Shown piece after piece: positions 1 through 10,990 of a stretch of DNA of 64,000 nucleotides. Positions within the stretch are counted from its first letter, which is position 1. The number at the start of each line of letters is the position of its first letter. The stretch lies in NCBI GenBank assembly GCA_001051155.2, contig JYIP02000007.1, forward strand, positions 2,792,342 to 2,856,341, in the 5' to 3' direction. Position numbers and translations under genes: made by a program. The notes below the pieces were generated by a model, which worked only from the letters and a program-made list of their open reading frames with translations, searched no databases and was not told the origin of the DNA. Source of the DNA: Chrysoporthe austroafricana. Taxonomy: Eukaryota; Ascomycota; Sordariomycetes; Diaporthales; Cryphonectriaceae.

Positions 1-520
1 TGCGACCTTGCGTCTGCTACGGCCGGCGTTCCTCCGAATAACACGTTCTGTTGCATGGAGTCGTCGTTTTCCCGTCCTCGCGGTTGGCTTGTGTGCTGCA
101 GGGTTGTGCGTCGCAGGCTTTTTTGGCATCTGGCTCAAAGCCCGCCCACTGGATCCGCAAGGACTGGCGCGATTCGATATCCTTCGCATCGCGGTACGCC
201 TTTGTCTGTCGCATAAAGTGCTGAATGGCTTCATTCCGTGGTGTGCTTTTCTGATCGGGGACGCTAGTCGGGGGTGTAGACAATTCCTCCTAGGCAGCAT
301 TGTGCGACGGCTCGTGGCGCTGGATAGTTTTGGTACTCGTATCCAGCCACAAGCATTCAAACTTGAGGTACTCGATCCAAGTCGCCCGCTCATCTTGCCG
401 TCGAGGGTTCTTGAGCAGTCGGAAGGCCTCATGAAAGCCGTGCTCAGCCAGGCAGCGTCGTGGAGCTAAAGCTGGGCTTCCTGGCCCCCTTCCACCCCCC
501 GAACAGGTCGACAGATGCAA
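1..520 (-). pseudogene. Relic of fungal 'ankyrin 2,3/unc44'-type protein (partial at window edge)
   Basis: Two minus-strand blocks in different frames match successive parts of the better preserved copy at 18655-20564. Block 290-520 holds the motif DERATWIEYLKFECLWLD, the counterpart of DELTTWIEYLGYEC. Block 17-283 holds HFMRQTKAYRDAKDIESRQS followed by LRIQW, matching the coiled KREAKEHSVRIQW region. Order and orientation are as in the other copy, so this is one gene broken by frameshifts. The rest lies beyond the left edge or is lost. The family is a common fungal orphan group carrying an uninformative 'ankyrin/unc44' label; I see no ankyrin repeats and infer no function. Confidence 0.6.
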
Positions 521-1178
521 AACTTGCTGCGCACTATACGGAGAGCATATTCCAACGTCCCCCGGGCTCCCCGCTGCATTGCTGCTGTGAACCCCCGGCG
601 CCGGAGCTAGGGGGCGGTGCTGGTCGGATTGCCTTGCGACCTGGGGCCAAGGCCGGGGCGGCGGCGGCGGCGGCTGCTGCTCGGGATTGCAGTTTTGGCG
701 CTGCCGGTGCTGCTGCGTACCACGCCGGCGGCGGGAGCCAGTCTAGTCGTGCGCCCGGACCGCGGGTGCCCGGTGCCAGTGAAGAGTGGATGCACGGCGT
801 GAAGAGGGGCCAGGTGCACCGGCCTCTCCGTATCCCGTGAGTCCTTCGCCGCTGGCCGTTCACGCTCAGCGCGCCGGTGAACTGCCACATCGTAGCCTGC
901 CAACACCTGGGCGCAGCACATAAGTGGGTCTTGTGGCCCAAGCACGCCGGGTGAAGTGGAAGACACCATATATATATAGCAGAGGACCTGGACCGTGCCA
1001 TCCTTGACCAGAACCCTTCCACCACAGAGCACGCTAGGTGACTCCAAGATCTCGTGACCATCACAGGGTGCACGAGCCCACCATGGCGACTATATCAGCG
1101 CCAGCCTTTGAATCCCCCTTGGCTTCGGCCTTGGCCTTCGCTTTGTCTGCATCTTTGTTTCTGGCTCTCTCACTCACC
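521..1178. other. GC-rich stretch without a supported gene
   Basis: This interval contains a short GCG/GGC trinucleotide run near 655-690 and a short (TA)n near 966-980. Open frames occur on both strands but are of the low-complexity Ala/Arg/Pro type expected by chance in GC-rich DNA. No recognisable domain was found. Confidence 0.5.
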
Positions 1179-2068
1179 ATGGCAGAATGCCCCATCTTCC
1201 AATTCACAACGGTCGATAAGGTTTTCGACCAGATCTGTCAAGCTCCCGGGGATGTGTTCATTATCACACGTATGTTTTTATCTATTCTTCTGTCTTTGAT
1301 ATATTGTATTAATATTTTATAGATGTCTCTGCTCAAGATTACACTGCTATAGATCGCGAGCGACAGATTCGACGCTGAAAATTTCGACTTCGACGATATG
1401 ACACCAGCTCCCAAATCCTCATCATTACGATCCCAACCATCTACCACGAGCGACTCCATGGTACGTTCTACACGCTGTTTACATCGAAGGTTGATCGGAT
1501 GGGTCTTCTGAGGGACTGGACCTTCATTGGTTCTACGACGCTCAATACAAAAGGCAATCCTGGTGGAGGCGGCGGATGCGGCGGAGAAGGCGATTCCAGC
1601 GGTGGTCCTAAACCAGCTCGTCAACGAGCTGGAGCCTGGCCAACACTTGTAATTGAAGCAGGATACTCTCAGTCGATGGACGAGCTTCGTCATGATAAAG
1701 ACTGGTGGTTCGCCGCGTCAGACCACGAAGTCAAAATTGTTATTCTCGCCAACTTCGACCCTGTTGCTCATACGATCTGGCTGGAGAAATGGGAGGAAAC
1801 GTCCCAGGCAATAGAGGGACAAGGAGCTACAACGACGCGAGCGCGAGCGGCTGCAGCTAGAGCTTCCCCCGACCTGGCGCCGATCTTGCGACAGCAGATC
1901 TCCATTACCCGGGACAGTACGACGGAGCCACCATCATACAACGTCGCTAGAGGCGAGCTAGTTTTGGACTTCAGACTGCTGTTCCTCAGAGAACCAGTCG
2001 CTGGAGAGGGCGATGTCGTTTTCACTATTCTAGACCTGCAATACTATGTAGGAGAAGTCTGGGACTAA
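1179..2068 (+). pseudogene. Family A protein with PD-(D/E)XK-like pattern, copy A1 (one nonsense codon)
   Basis: The start is set at ATG 1179 (MAECPIFQFTT), aligning with MADIRIPTLRFTT of the intact paralogue at 44638-45450. Exon 1 is 1179-1269, a 53-nt intron (gtatgt...tatag) covers 1270-1322, and exon 2 runs to TAA 2066-2068. Downstream the paralogues align as LRRYDTSSQILIITIPTIYHE, then TLVIEAGYSQSMDELRHD, WWFAASDHEVKIVILANFD and LDFRLLFLREPVAGEGDVVF. The E (VIEAG), D (LRHDKDWW) and K (EVKIV) spacing resembles the PD-(D/E)XK/Uma2-like fold; this is an inference. One in-frame TGA (1376-1378) lies in a weakly aligned segment just before LRRYD. It could be a CGA to TGA change or mark a small unrecognised intron. 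The frame is otherwise open. Confidence 0.65.
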
Positions 2069-2917
2069 ATGGACGACGAAGCCCCCCCCCGAGCGGCGGA
2101 TCCTCTGCAGGGTCCCTGGTGTGGAGCTGGAGGCGGCGGCCAGGCGAGACCGTTCCCGGGGCCGTGTGGCGCGGTGCGAGGCGGGTGAGGAAGGGGACGG
2201 GGCTGTGTTCTGGGGAAGGAGTGGTGCGCTTGCTAGATTCTCGGCGCGGTTGGAGGAGTGGTGGTGGTGGTGGTGACGATGGCGGTGGTGATGATGGTGG
2301 TGGTGTGGCTGCTGCCGATTGTCCTTTGACAACGTGGTCTCGAGCCATGACAGCTGACAGCTCAAGCATAACCAATAAATCTTGATAGTTTCCCGTCAGT
2401 CACTTGCCATACGTGATACGTTTACACTAGACTGCCATGGTCGAGGGCCATCCAAGCGATGATATGAAGACTTGCATTGGTATTCCGCTCTATCTTCTGC
2501 TATGCTCCAGCTAGCGACCTCCGAGTGGAGCTTCTACCCCACCCCGTGGGGCGGGTGGACCTTATGCCTTACCCCCCCCCCCACCTCGTAGGGCGGTGGG
2601 GGGCGCTTGTGTCTTGCTCCCGTCATGAACTTCCGTCACCTTCCACGCCAAACCTTAAAGCGCTAAACAGGTCGATCGGATGAGCGGAAGTAAGATCTGA
2701 TACCGTACTTGGTCTATTGACACCCGGTCGCCGCTTCACAGTGCCGCTGTCTTCAGGTGTGCCGAGTGCACTCGGCACGGACGATCTCGTCGTGGTCTCA
2801 CAAAGCTGGTGTCTGAGAAGAAGCTCTGCCTCTCGCCTTCCGGGGCAGCTTCTGCCTGAGCCTTGGTGCATTCATGTGCGCCCCCCCCCCCTTCCCCCGG
2901 CGGCGCCGGCCGCAGCG
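2069..2917. other. Non-coding GC-rich stretch with homopolymers
   Basis: Contains GGT/GAT trinucleotide-like runs (about 2255-2310), short poly-C runs (about 2571-2582 and 2881-2891) and no recognisable coding signature. Open frames on both strands are low-complexity. Confidence 0.5.
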
Positions 2918-3045
2918 CAGCCTGCCAGATCGGCAAGGGGGTCGCGAAGAGCAGCATCAGCAGCATGCGGGACCCGCAAACGGCATGCTGCCGATGCCGC
3001 TCCGGCCGACCCCTTGCCCGTGCCGCCCGGTGATCTGGCAGGCTG
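2918..3045. repeat. Imperfect palindrome (hairpin-forming inverted repeat)
   Basis: The outer 14 nt CAGCCTGCCAGATC at 2918-2931 is perfectly reverse-complemented at 3032-3045. Inward, the arms continue to match imperfectly (GGCAAGGGGGTCG against CGACCCCTTGCC, then two GCAGCAT blocks) down to a small centre holding GGGACCCGCAAACG. Each arm is roughly 55-60 nt. Confidence 0.7.
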
Positions 3046-3214
3046 CTGTCCCCAGTGCAGCCGGCGAGGCCCACAGCGCCGGAGGGGAGGGGTGGCACAC
3101 CCCCCGCCCGGCCCCCTGCGCGAGTCAGCCCGACGGGAATGCACGGCGGGAAGGGCTGTGGAGCACCGGCTCGCGTGGTGCTGGGGGCGGTGGGGCTCAC
3201 CTCTCGTGCTCGGG

Positions 3215-3655
3215 CCAGGCACCAGCAAGACGTGCTGAAGGAACGATTTCATGACATGCGGAGTCTAGGTTGAGTTCAGAAGACGAAGGCTGAAGGAACG
3301 AGGAGGAAGAGCAAAGTTTACAACAAGCGGGATCGATGACGAGAAGGGAGCCGGGAGTATGTGTGGCCGAACTTACCTGAATATGGCGAGCAGGCACCAG
3401 CAAGATCTGCTGAAGGAACGATTTCATGACGTGCGGAGTCTATGCTTGCGTTCAGCAGACGAAAGCTGAAGGAGTCATGATCGAGAGGAAGATCGAGGAT
3501 GAAGAGAGAGCTGAGGAGGAAGAGCAAAGTTTACCGGAAGAGGAAGATTTGGGAGTGAAAAGGTTTTCGACAAGCGGGATGGACGACAAGAAAGGAGCTG
3601 GGGGTATGTATGGTCGAACCTACCTGAACATGGCAAGCATGACACGAGAGGACTC
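3215..3655. repeat. Degenerate tandem duplication, unit about 175-250 nt
   Basis: Two successive units start with the shared phrase CACCAGCAAGANNTGCTGAA then GGAACGATTTCATGAC (near 3222 and 3394) and end with the shared GTCGAAC/GCCGAAC...TACCTGAAYATGGC phrase (near 3370 and 3615). The second unit carries an extra purine-rich insertion (3480-3560). No coding function is evident. Confidence 0.7.
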
Positions 3656-5633
3656 TGCGCTGGCCATGGTCCAGAGAGGCAGCAGCATCCACCCCTGGGC
3701 AGATGGGGTGAGACAGAGAAGGGGGCAGTCGGTCTGGTCAGGTGGAGGCAAGACGGCAAGTGCGAGATGGGGGAGAACAGCGAACGGCAAAAGAGGATGT
3801 CATTCTTTGCATGTGAGCGACGGGGAGGGCATGCGGCGACTGGGCGGAGCTTCCTCGACAAGCCCAGACAAGACCAGACACGTAATGGCTGATGTCCTTG
3901 GGTGCTGGAACCTCACAAGTGCTCGAGCCTGCTGCGACGCGCTCAGGAGCTGGCTGTGCGCAGAGAGACGCTCCACCACGAAGCCTGTCTTGCCTCCTCC
4001 TGCAGGCCTGGCTGCAGTGGGGTCCTGATCCCAAGCTTGTCTTGTGGTCTTGGAGCTGTGAAGAGTCCCTGACCCCCGGCTTCTCTTGGAGTCTTGGAGC
4101 TGTGGTGAATAGTCCTGGAGACCTGGCTGTGGGGAGGACGACACTGTCTGCGGGCAGTGTGGTTGTCTGCGGGCAGTTTGCTTAGGGATGCCTGTGCACA
4201 TCCGCCCAGAGGCGCAGGCCACCACAGCGCGCCTGGCCTCCAAGGTTCGTGTGCTGTGCCTCCCCGCCATAGGTAGTGAACACCCCGCTGGCGGCCGCCT
4301 GGGAATAGCCTGCCGGACTTGTAGAGACAGTGAGCTTTGTCATGAACCAGGACGCGTTGCCCAGAGGAGCAAGGCGCCCTCGCTGGACTGCTCCTCCCGA
4401 TGATGACCTGCCTTTCATACCTCTCCTCTCCTCCAAGTCTGGACCACCACTACGCCCAGACCATTATACATTGATCACATCTGGCTGATCAAGCTGCCGC
4501 TTTGCCTGTCTCCGCACCACAGAGCATGCCTGTCTGCTCAGCTCAGGTCTCCAGGATGCCAGACGTGCTTGAACTATAGCAGGATGCACCATCACATGCC
4601 TGGGCTGTCCAGATGGACAAGGCGTCATTGTTGTCCAGGCAGCCGCGTCCTGTCGAGGCAGCTTCGTCCAAGAGAGCACAGCGCTATTGCGTGTCCGCGC
4701 GAGTCCACCTAGCGCCCAGAGGTGGTGGTTGTCTGGCGTGGCAGCTCCAGCTCCAGCCTGTCATTGTTCCCTCTGGGCCACACAGGTAGGTAGGCGTACG
4801 TGCTTTCCTGCTCCCCTCCTCGTCTCCGACCCATGACGATCGATGATGAAATGTGACGCGTCTCTATGGGACAGAGCAGACATGCTGTCGACAGCCCGCA
4901 GCACCAGGCAGGTGAGTTGACACGCCAAGCTGTATGGAAGCCAGAGCCCCAGAGCCCCAGAGCCCCAGAGCCCCAGAGCCCCTTCTCGTCGTTGCTGTCG
5001 GACCTTGGGGCCAGACCTGACTGACACTTGCCAAGCCTTGCAGACAGGACTCCTTTACCACGAGTCCCCTTGACCTGCCTCGACCTGCTTCGAGCTAGGC
5101 ACACGGAGCACAAGGTCAGCCCCCACCCGTTGGTCCGAGAGAACACGCCGTTGACGTCGCCCGCGATGCAGGCACGCTGGAGATCTCGCGTACATCCTGG
5201 CTGCAGGCCGTTGTCGTCTCCCTCCCGGCGTGGAGGCCCCTGTCCGGAAGGCTCTCCCTCGTCATCCCGCCTGGGCACGCGCAGGGCAGGTGAGCGCATC
5301 TTGCGAGCTGGGGGCCCCTAGGGTCCCTTCTCGCTGTCATCCGGCCGTGTCGAGCTGATGTTGACGGAGCAGGATCGTCCGTCGTGACAAACATTGCGAG
5401 TACAAGAGAGCCAGACCCCCCGGGCTCCCTCCCCTCGTGTCCTCTTCCCGATCACCTTTCTCGTCCTGCATCCTCGCCAGCGCCCCGCCGGATCCCCCTC
5501 TTCGCCATCCACTGTCTCGTCGTCTCCAGACATCCTTCTCATCATGCCATCTTTGTCGTCCTTTTCGTTGTCCTTCTCGTCGTGCTATCTTGCCGGGCTA
5601 ACTCGGTGTTTCGAACCAGACAGCTAATCCACC
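3656..5633. other. Intergenic, no gene recognised
   Basis: About 2 kb without a recognisable protein on either strand. It contains a small tandem array of CAGAGCCCC (about 4945-4983, five units). The phrase GACATGCTGTCGACA followed by a GGTGAGTTG-like donor (about 4878-4920) is echoed by GACACGCTGTCGACG plus GGTAAGTTC at 6088-6120, so part of 4.8-5.0 kb is probably a diverged duplicate of 6.0-6.2 kb. Confidence 0.45.
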
Positions 5634-5994
5634 ATGTCAGGGCACCCGAATCATCAAGATGCGGGTGGCGGCCGAGGCTGCCACCCACATGCACTGGCCG
5701 GATACCGATCCCAACGACGCGCGCTGGGAGTCTAGGCTCACCCGCTTCATGTCACCACCAGAAGATCCTTCACTCAAACCACCCCGGTGCTGGTGATGGC
5801 TACGGCCATCACCAGAAACTACTACGACGAGTCGTAAGTTTCTTCTTGCTGCCGCCCCGGCCCTGCTCCCACGCGTGCTGACGCGGCGTGTCGTCGTCTT
5901 TGCTTCTTCTCAGGGGATATTATAACGCCGATGTCAGCAACCCCTACCATCAGGGCGGTGGCTACTATGAAAGCCACGAACAAGGTACGTTCGT
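5634..5994 (+). pseudogene. Fragment resembling the N-terminus of beta-1,3-glucan synthase catalytic subunit (Fks1-type)
   Basis: Spliced reading gives HPGAGDGYGHHQ, then after a 1-nt frame change NYYDES, an 80-nt intron at 5834-5913 (gtaagt...ttctcag), and GYYNADVSNPYHQGGGYYES plus HEQ, ending at a donor (gtacgt) at 5995. The Gly/Tyr/Gln/Asn-rich string with GYYNAD..NPYHQ is characteristic of the cytosolic N-terminus of Fks1-type glucan synthases of Eurotiomycetes, the plasma-membrane enzymes that make cell-wall beta-1,3-glucan. ATG 5634 (MSGHPNHQD) would be a natural start but is separated by a frame break. Nothing of the multi-kilobase catalytic and membrane part follows, so this is a captured or degraded fragment. 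The match is from recognition of the motif only. Confidence 0.5.
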
Positions 5995-6840
5995 CGTCCC
6001 CTGCGCCCCCGTTGCCCGTCGTGGACCGAGCTGATTCAAGCGGGGCTCGGCGGTGCGCCCCGAGGCGCGTCGCGCAGCTGCGCGAGCGCAGAGTAGACAC
6101 GCTGTCGACGCGGGTAAGTTCAACATTTCTCAAGCAATGTCATGCACCCGGCCCGCAACCCAGAGTCCCCGAGCCCTTGAGCCCTTCTTTTCGTGCATTC
6201 CCCCTCAGACCCTCCTTTGGACCTCGGATCCTATCGAGCCGGCGCGGGCACGGCACGGCACGCAGCCCAGACATGGATCGCCACCGCGCCATCGAGCATC
6301 TCGAGCATGAAGACCGGCATCCGGCCCGCGAGGCAGAGCCCGCAGGTCGTTTCTCTCGTCGTTGTAAGTCCACCCATGTCTTTCCTCTCGTCGTGCATCC
6401 TCCCCGGCGTCTCGTCGTCATGATGAACCGTGTCGGACAGACTCGAGCAGACCCGAGCTGTTGGACGGTCACTTCAAGCTGTCGAACCTTTCTCTTCTGT
6501 CTGATCTTAGATCCCGACGAGCCTGGGGAGAAGTGACTCTTGTTGACAGCCCGCCCTCAACGTCCCCCCCCCCCCAACACACACCTACTTGCCGGTGAGG
6601 TCGCGGTACGAGTCCCTGTGTGACTTGACGTCCACGTTGTCTCTGCGCTGACGCCAAAGTCCTTCCTTCGTCGGTGGTGCGAGCTGTCTCGACTCTGCGG
6701 AACAAGACACAAGCCGGTACGATCCCGCCAACACACTGTCTCTGCTGACGTCCACCTCCCTCCGTCCACGCGCCCTGTCGGAGAGGGGCCGGGGGCAGTG
6801 TTGCTGCCTGCTTCCCACAAGATCTTCCCTGTGCTCTCTC
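5995..6840. other. Possible shredded exon pieces, no gene model
   Basis: The region continues downstream of the Fks1-like fragment and holds donor-like sites (GGTAAGTT at 6114, GTAAGTCC at 6363). A short plausible coding string (MDRHRAIEHLEHEDRHPARE at 6273 on) precedes the second. These do not assemble into a known domain. A poly-C run lies at about 6566-6575. Confidence 0.3.
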
Positions 6841-7460
6841 TTCATTTCATCCTTGATGGTCCGCGGAGGGTGCGGGTGGATGATTTTTCTTATCTTGTTG
6901 TGTGCGGCCTCTCCCTGGGTGGTTTTCTTTACCCCCACCCCCCTTTTGCGTGACTGTCGTTGAAAGGTAATGTATGGCCTGGATTGCACACTCCTTGCCT
7001 CCTCTCTTGCCACCCTTCTTGCGATGGCCACCTCCTCGCGTTTCCCAGCTGCAGTCGTCCAGAGCCCCTGCCCGGCCCAATCAATGGTCCCGCATGGTCT
7101 TCTTCCCCGTTCTCTCTCTTCTTTTCATGTCCGATGGTCCATGGAGGGAGCAGGTGCATGATCTTTCTCGTCTTGTTGTGTGCAGCTTCTCCCCCCTTCC
7201 CCCATTTGCGTATGATTGTTCCTGATAGGTAATGTATGGTCTGGATTGAGGGCTTCCTCGCCTCACCTCTTGCCTCCCTGTCCGTGATGGCCTCCTCGCG
7301 TGTCTTCCCCCATGTTCCCTTGTGCATGTGACTATTGTTAGCAGGTAATGTATGGTCTGGATTGCGGGCTCCTCGCCTCCCTACCCGCGATGGTCACCTC
7401 GTGTCTCCCAGCTGCAGTCTTTCAGAGCCCTGGCCAGGCCCAATGGTCCCGCATGATTGT
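6840..7460. repeat. Degenerate direct repeats anchored on GTAATGTATGGYCTGGATTG
   Basis: The anchor recurs near 6967, 7228 and 7345. Each is followed by cytosine-rich text with ...GCGATGGCCACCTC or a close variant and a CCCAGCTGCAGTC phrase (two of the three). An inverted, diverged copy lies at about 12075-12165 (CCAGACCATACGTTCATTAC). The accompanying GTCGCGGGTTTGTATGGTGG phrase occurs at 7626 and again near 12177. Confidence 0.65.
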
Positions 7461-7859
7461 CGTCACGCCGCGATCACAACGTTCCCCTTCCCGAGATGAC
7501 GCGAGACAGTATGGCTTTGCGGAGGTGTCGTGGTTGCCCGCGGGGAATGCTTCGACATCTTCCCCCTGCCCCTACCGGGCAGTAGGACATGCAGGATTCG
7601 TGCCGGCCGGTATACGGACGTGCCGTCGCGGGTTTGTATGGTGGGTATCTCTGGTCAGCCAGCCCAGGCCGGGCATGGCTGTGCTCGACGAAACGCGCGC
7701 ACAAAGGTCAAGAAGTTGCTCACCTCGCCCGTATGTAGCGATGAGCTGCGAAGCCTCGGCCTCCGGCTGGTGCTAGGCACGAGCTGGAAGATCGGCGGTA
7801 CCGAAGACGCTGCTGTTCAGGCAGCCTGATCGGTCAGCCCGTGGGCAGGTTGGAAATAC

Positions 7860-8425
7860 CACATGCGTCAACCGGCCAGAGCTTCCAAGTGGCTGCAGCG
7901 CCTCTGACCTCGCCCGTACGTAGCGATAAGTTACATTTCGGCTGTGCTCCTCCCCCCTCCCTCGGTCAGCATACCGAGCATGCCGTTCTCAATGCTTCGT
8001 GTAGACTCGGCCAGCTGTCTTCGTGTCGCCCCCGCCTGCCACGAGGAGTCTTCTCCTGTGGATATCGGCGATGAGCCACCTGTAGCCATTGTCCCGGCGC
8101 GGAAAGTCTGCGCATCACCCAGAACATGGTAACGCCGAGGGCAAAAATATCCCTCGGAGGGCCCTGTACGCTTTACTCCGGTGCTAGGTACCAGGGCGTA
8201 CCGCCGTTGTGCATTTCTGCCACGCCTCCTCCCATGCCGAAGTCGATAATGACCGCACCGCGGCATTTGTAGCAGATGATGTTGGCGGGTTTGATGTCGT
8301 TATGAACGAAGCCGGAACTCGGCGAGATGCCCGATCATTGAGCCGTGCCAGTACCCTTACACCCGCCTGCGCCGACCTCGTCCTCGCTTCGCCCACGCAT
8401 CCCAAGCTGTGCCCTTGTTTTGGTT
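7860..8425 (-). pseudogene. Protein kinase relic (one frameshift, one nonsense codon)
   Basis: On the minus strand the kinase catalytic core is clear: GISPSSGFVHNDIKPANIIC, then AVIIDFGMGGGVAEMHNGG and TPWYLAPE, an in-frame TAA (8173-8175), then PRDIFALGVTMFWVMRRLSA. The catalytic loop is HND instead of HRD; DFG and APE are present. Just upstream the peptide VRVLARLND is in another frame, so one base is missing before GISP. The N-lobe is not recognisable. The C-terminal side fades into repeats (7500-7860). Fungal accessory kinases with a VHNDIKPAN loop are a known expanded group; no pathway is implied. Confidence 0.75.
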
Positions 8426-8639
8426 CTAGATAACACACAACCGTATCGACATTTGTACAGCAGGTGACAGTGTTCAAGTGCGAAGGGAAGGCAGAGTGCT
8501 GGCTGAAATATAAAAACACTTGTCCTGTCGCGCGAGTGATGTGTTCGTTCTGGCTACGGACCAGCCAACGTCTCGGTAGATGCATGGCCGGGAATTCCTT
8601 TTTGATCTTCCTTCTGGGGATCATAAGCACCTGACCTCT

Positions 8640-8930
8640 GCGTGAATTACAGTCTGCACAACGAGCTCAAGAGGGAGGGGGGCAATAACTGCAGCTCCTC
8701 AAAGACACCTGGGTACGTCTAGGGATATTGAAGAACGTTTGGAATTACCTAAAAGGACAGGTACGCACGTCTGGAGATATTTGGGGAAACTTAAAGCATA
8801 TCTGAATAGGCGTTCCCCCAGACGTCCGTCCCCAGGCGTCTGGCCTTAAGCGCCCATCCCTAGGCGTCTATAGGCGCCGCAAAGCGCCCCGGAAGCACTT
8901 GAAGGCACTCTCAGTCTGTCTTCCTGAAGT
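8640..8930. repeat. Dispersed repeat R5, copy 1
   Basis: Text such as GAGGGGGGCAATAACTGCAG...CTCCTCAAAGACACCTGGGTACG with repeated RCGTCT/GGGAYA phrases matches 10735-10990 (GGGGCAATGACTGCGCCTCTTCAAAGGGAGACGCCTGGGCACG) and its serial GGGGACACC units. The copy here is A/T-shifted relative to the other, as RIP would do. Confidence 0.55.
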
Positions 8931-9394
8931 TTCTAGATATTTTAGAATGTCATCGAAGGTGTAGCAAGTTCGGACTAGGTTCACAAACTCGCGCAGAAGT
9001 TCCTCTAGATATGCTTGGTGCTAGATCGCCATTTCTACGAAAGGACTACTTCCTCAACGAGATGATTACTAAAAACGAAGGTTACAGCTCCTCACTGCTC
9101 ACCAGGATAGAGGATAGCACCTAGGCTAGCGTCGAGATTGTTGGCGCGCTTGGTCGCTTTATGAAAGAGCCCTGGGGAAGCTAATGCCGGAGGAGTACTT
9201 GAAGGAACTACTGAGCCCTATGCCATGTCACTGTGACGAAGCGATCAAAGCTGATGGGACGCACATCAAGTACAGTCACCGAGTAAGAATGACGAGCAAT
9301 GGTTATATAATCCCAACTCCAAGTATCATCCCTTCTTCAACTTTACTTGAACATAGCGACTTCAAACCTACTTGAGTGTGCTATTGTCCATGTT
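8931..9394. other. Moderate-GC stretch without recognised gene
   Basis: No domain could be recognised on either strand. A 63-codon frame from 9184 exists but has no family resemblance. The base composition is more AT-rich than neighbouring blocks, compatible with old RIP-mutated transposon sequence next to the Fot1-like relic. Confidence 0.4.
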
Positions 9395-9691
9395 TACTCT
9401 CTACAACTACGATATCCATTTGGTAGAGAAACACTGCCGATAGTGGTTCAATCTCCGGCCAGCTCAGCATGAATTGCTTTCTGTTTCTGAATTCACGGAA
9501 GTCACTCGGAACCATTGCTTATGTATACGCTCCGGCAAACCTCCAGTGGGCAACCCTAGTATAGCATTATGACTCTGCCTGGCTTTATACGGGTGTGTTC
9601 TGACAAATTCGATCCAGGCCCTTCAAATAGATAGGCCTGCCTGGATAGCCTGGATGGCTTGTTGAATGTCAGATTCGGTATATAGCTTCAT
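9395..9691 (-). mobile_element. Fot1/pogo-type (Tc1-mariner) transposase N-terminal HTH relic
   Basis: From ATG 9689-9691 the minus strand reads LYTESDIQQAIQAIQAGLSI, a TGA (9623-9625), then RAWIEF, which is the shape of the helix-turn-helix (HTH_psq/CENPB-N) start of fungal Fot1/Pot2-like transposases (YTE.DIQ.A..A...G.S.R.AA..). The TGA is where an Arg codon is usual, consistent with CGA to TGA. Downstream frames are riddled with stops and no DDE domain was found. No terminal inverted repeats were located. Confidence 0.5.
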
Positions 9692-9699
9692 GATAGGCA

Positions 9700-9900
9700 A
9701 TTGACATACAGAGACAATTTGAAGTTATTCGGATAAGAAGTAATAGAATAAAATCAAAATTCATAAAGGGAGCTGAAGGGGGTGCTTTAACTTATAGGGA
9801 ATTCTGATTCTAACCTTGATATTTCGTCTACTTCTCGAGATATATACTGAATTCAAATATAGGTTCGTTCGTTTTGCTAGGCACTCGAAGCTGACTGGAC
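9700..9900. repeat. AT-rich dispersed repeat, copy 1 (pair with 15285-15415)
   Basis: The phrase GAAGTTATTCGGATAAGAAG then TAATAGAATAAAATCAAAAT and GGTGCTTTAACTTATA corresponds to TTTAAGTTATTCGGATAAGA, TTGATAGAATAAAATTAAAA and GTGTGCTTTAAACTTATA at 15300-15405. The right part (GGGAATTCTGATTCTAACCT...GATATTTCGTCTA) also resembles repeat R1 at 23780-23880. Confidence 0.6.
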
Positions 9901-10023
9901 TCTCTTTCAGTAAGAGCCAAATATCTATTACTGGCTGGACCCGACGCTATCACGATGACCGGTATACGCAGCCTCACGAGCTGGTCCGTCTACGCTGCCT
10001 GCAGCGGCTGGGAAGGAGCAGCG

Positions 10024-10656
10024 TTACTGGCTATACCACAGAATGACCAGCACACGCAGCTCGAGCCCGCTGCCCGAGAAACCACTGCCGGCTGCACCCG
10101 GCCCCGTCAGGACCACCTGGTGTACAGACTTCATGTGGAGCCGGGCTGGCCGCGCCGCCCGAGCTGGAACAGCTGGGCACCCGCGCCCGAGAGCTGCCGG
10201 TCCTCGTCGTCTCCTCGTCGGCCCTCCTCCTCTCGGGGCCCCGGCGCTGGCCGTCTTGTCCGGGCGGGTGGCTGTGTGCGCGTGTCTGTCCCCCCCCCCG
10301 GGCCGTGCGTGCGTATCTGTCGTCCTCCTCTTTTTGTCTTCGCGGGCGGCCTGCGTCTCATCGAGGTGCTGCTCCTCGGGCTGCGCATCCCGACGCCTCT
10401 CCCGCCTGGAGCGCGATGTGCTCGGCCCCTGTCTGCGATCTCTCGGGGCTTGCATCCGCTGCCCTCCTCCTTTCGGAGCCTGCCCGCCCCTGCCCGCTGT
10501 CGGCGGCCGGTATCGTCTCGGCAGGGTGCTCGTCCTGGCCTCTCCTTCTCTTGTGGCTCGACATACTCGGCGCTGCCTGGAATCCCGTCGGGCTCGTGCC
10601 CAGCACCAGCAGGAGGTCAGCCATTTCTTCACCTTTGTGGATGGGTTTCTAGCCAT
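10024..10656 (-). pseudogene. Degraded paralogue of the basic low-complexity protein at 58134-59609
   Basis: The minus-strand frame carries EEQHLDETQAAREDKKRRTT plus DTHARP, matching EEQHLGRTQVGRANNKKRKT plus DTRRAQP of the longer protein. Flanking text also matches: GGCTGCACCCGGCCCCGTCA...CCAGCACACGCAGCTCGAGC here and the CTGCACCCGACCCTGTCAGG...CCAGCACACGC repeats at 57885-58065. The N-terminal unique part of the protein is missing, so this is a partial duplicate. Confidence 0.55.
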
Positions 10657-10659
10657 GCT

Positions 10660-10990
10660 TGGCCTGAGCTAGCCTTCCAGCCTGCTCTGGAGCCCTCCGC
10701 CCATGCATCCCAAGGGAACAAAGGGTGCTTGGAGCAGGCACTGGCGCAGAGGGCGAGGGCCGCGGCGGGGGCAATGACTGCGCCTCTTCAAAGGGAGACG
10801 CCTGGGCACGTGCGGGGACACCCAGCGACGTCTGGAGACACCTAGCCACCGCTGGGGACACCTAAAGGGACGCTTAGGCATGTCTAGGGACACTTGGAAA
10901 TGCTTGGGAATATCTGCGCACAAGCATGGACACCTGGACAGGCATTTCCAGGCCCCAGGCGCCCCCGCCACCTCCCCTAGCCTCCCAAGC
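10660..10990. repeat. Dispersed repeat R5, copy 2
   Basis: GC-rich copy of the element at 8640-8930, with serial units of the form GGGGACACCYARSGACGYCT (10815-10880). No open frame of interest. Confidence 0.55.
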
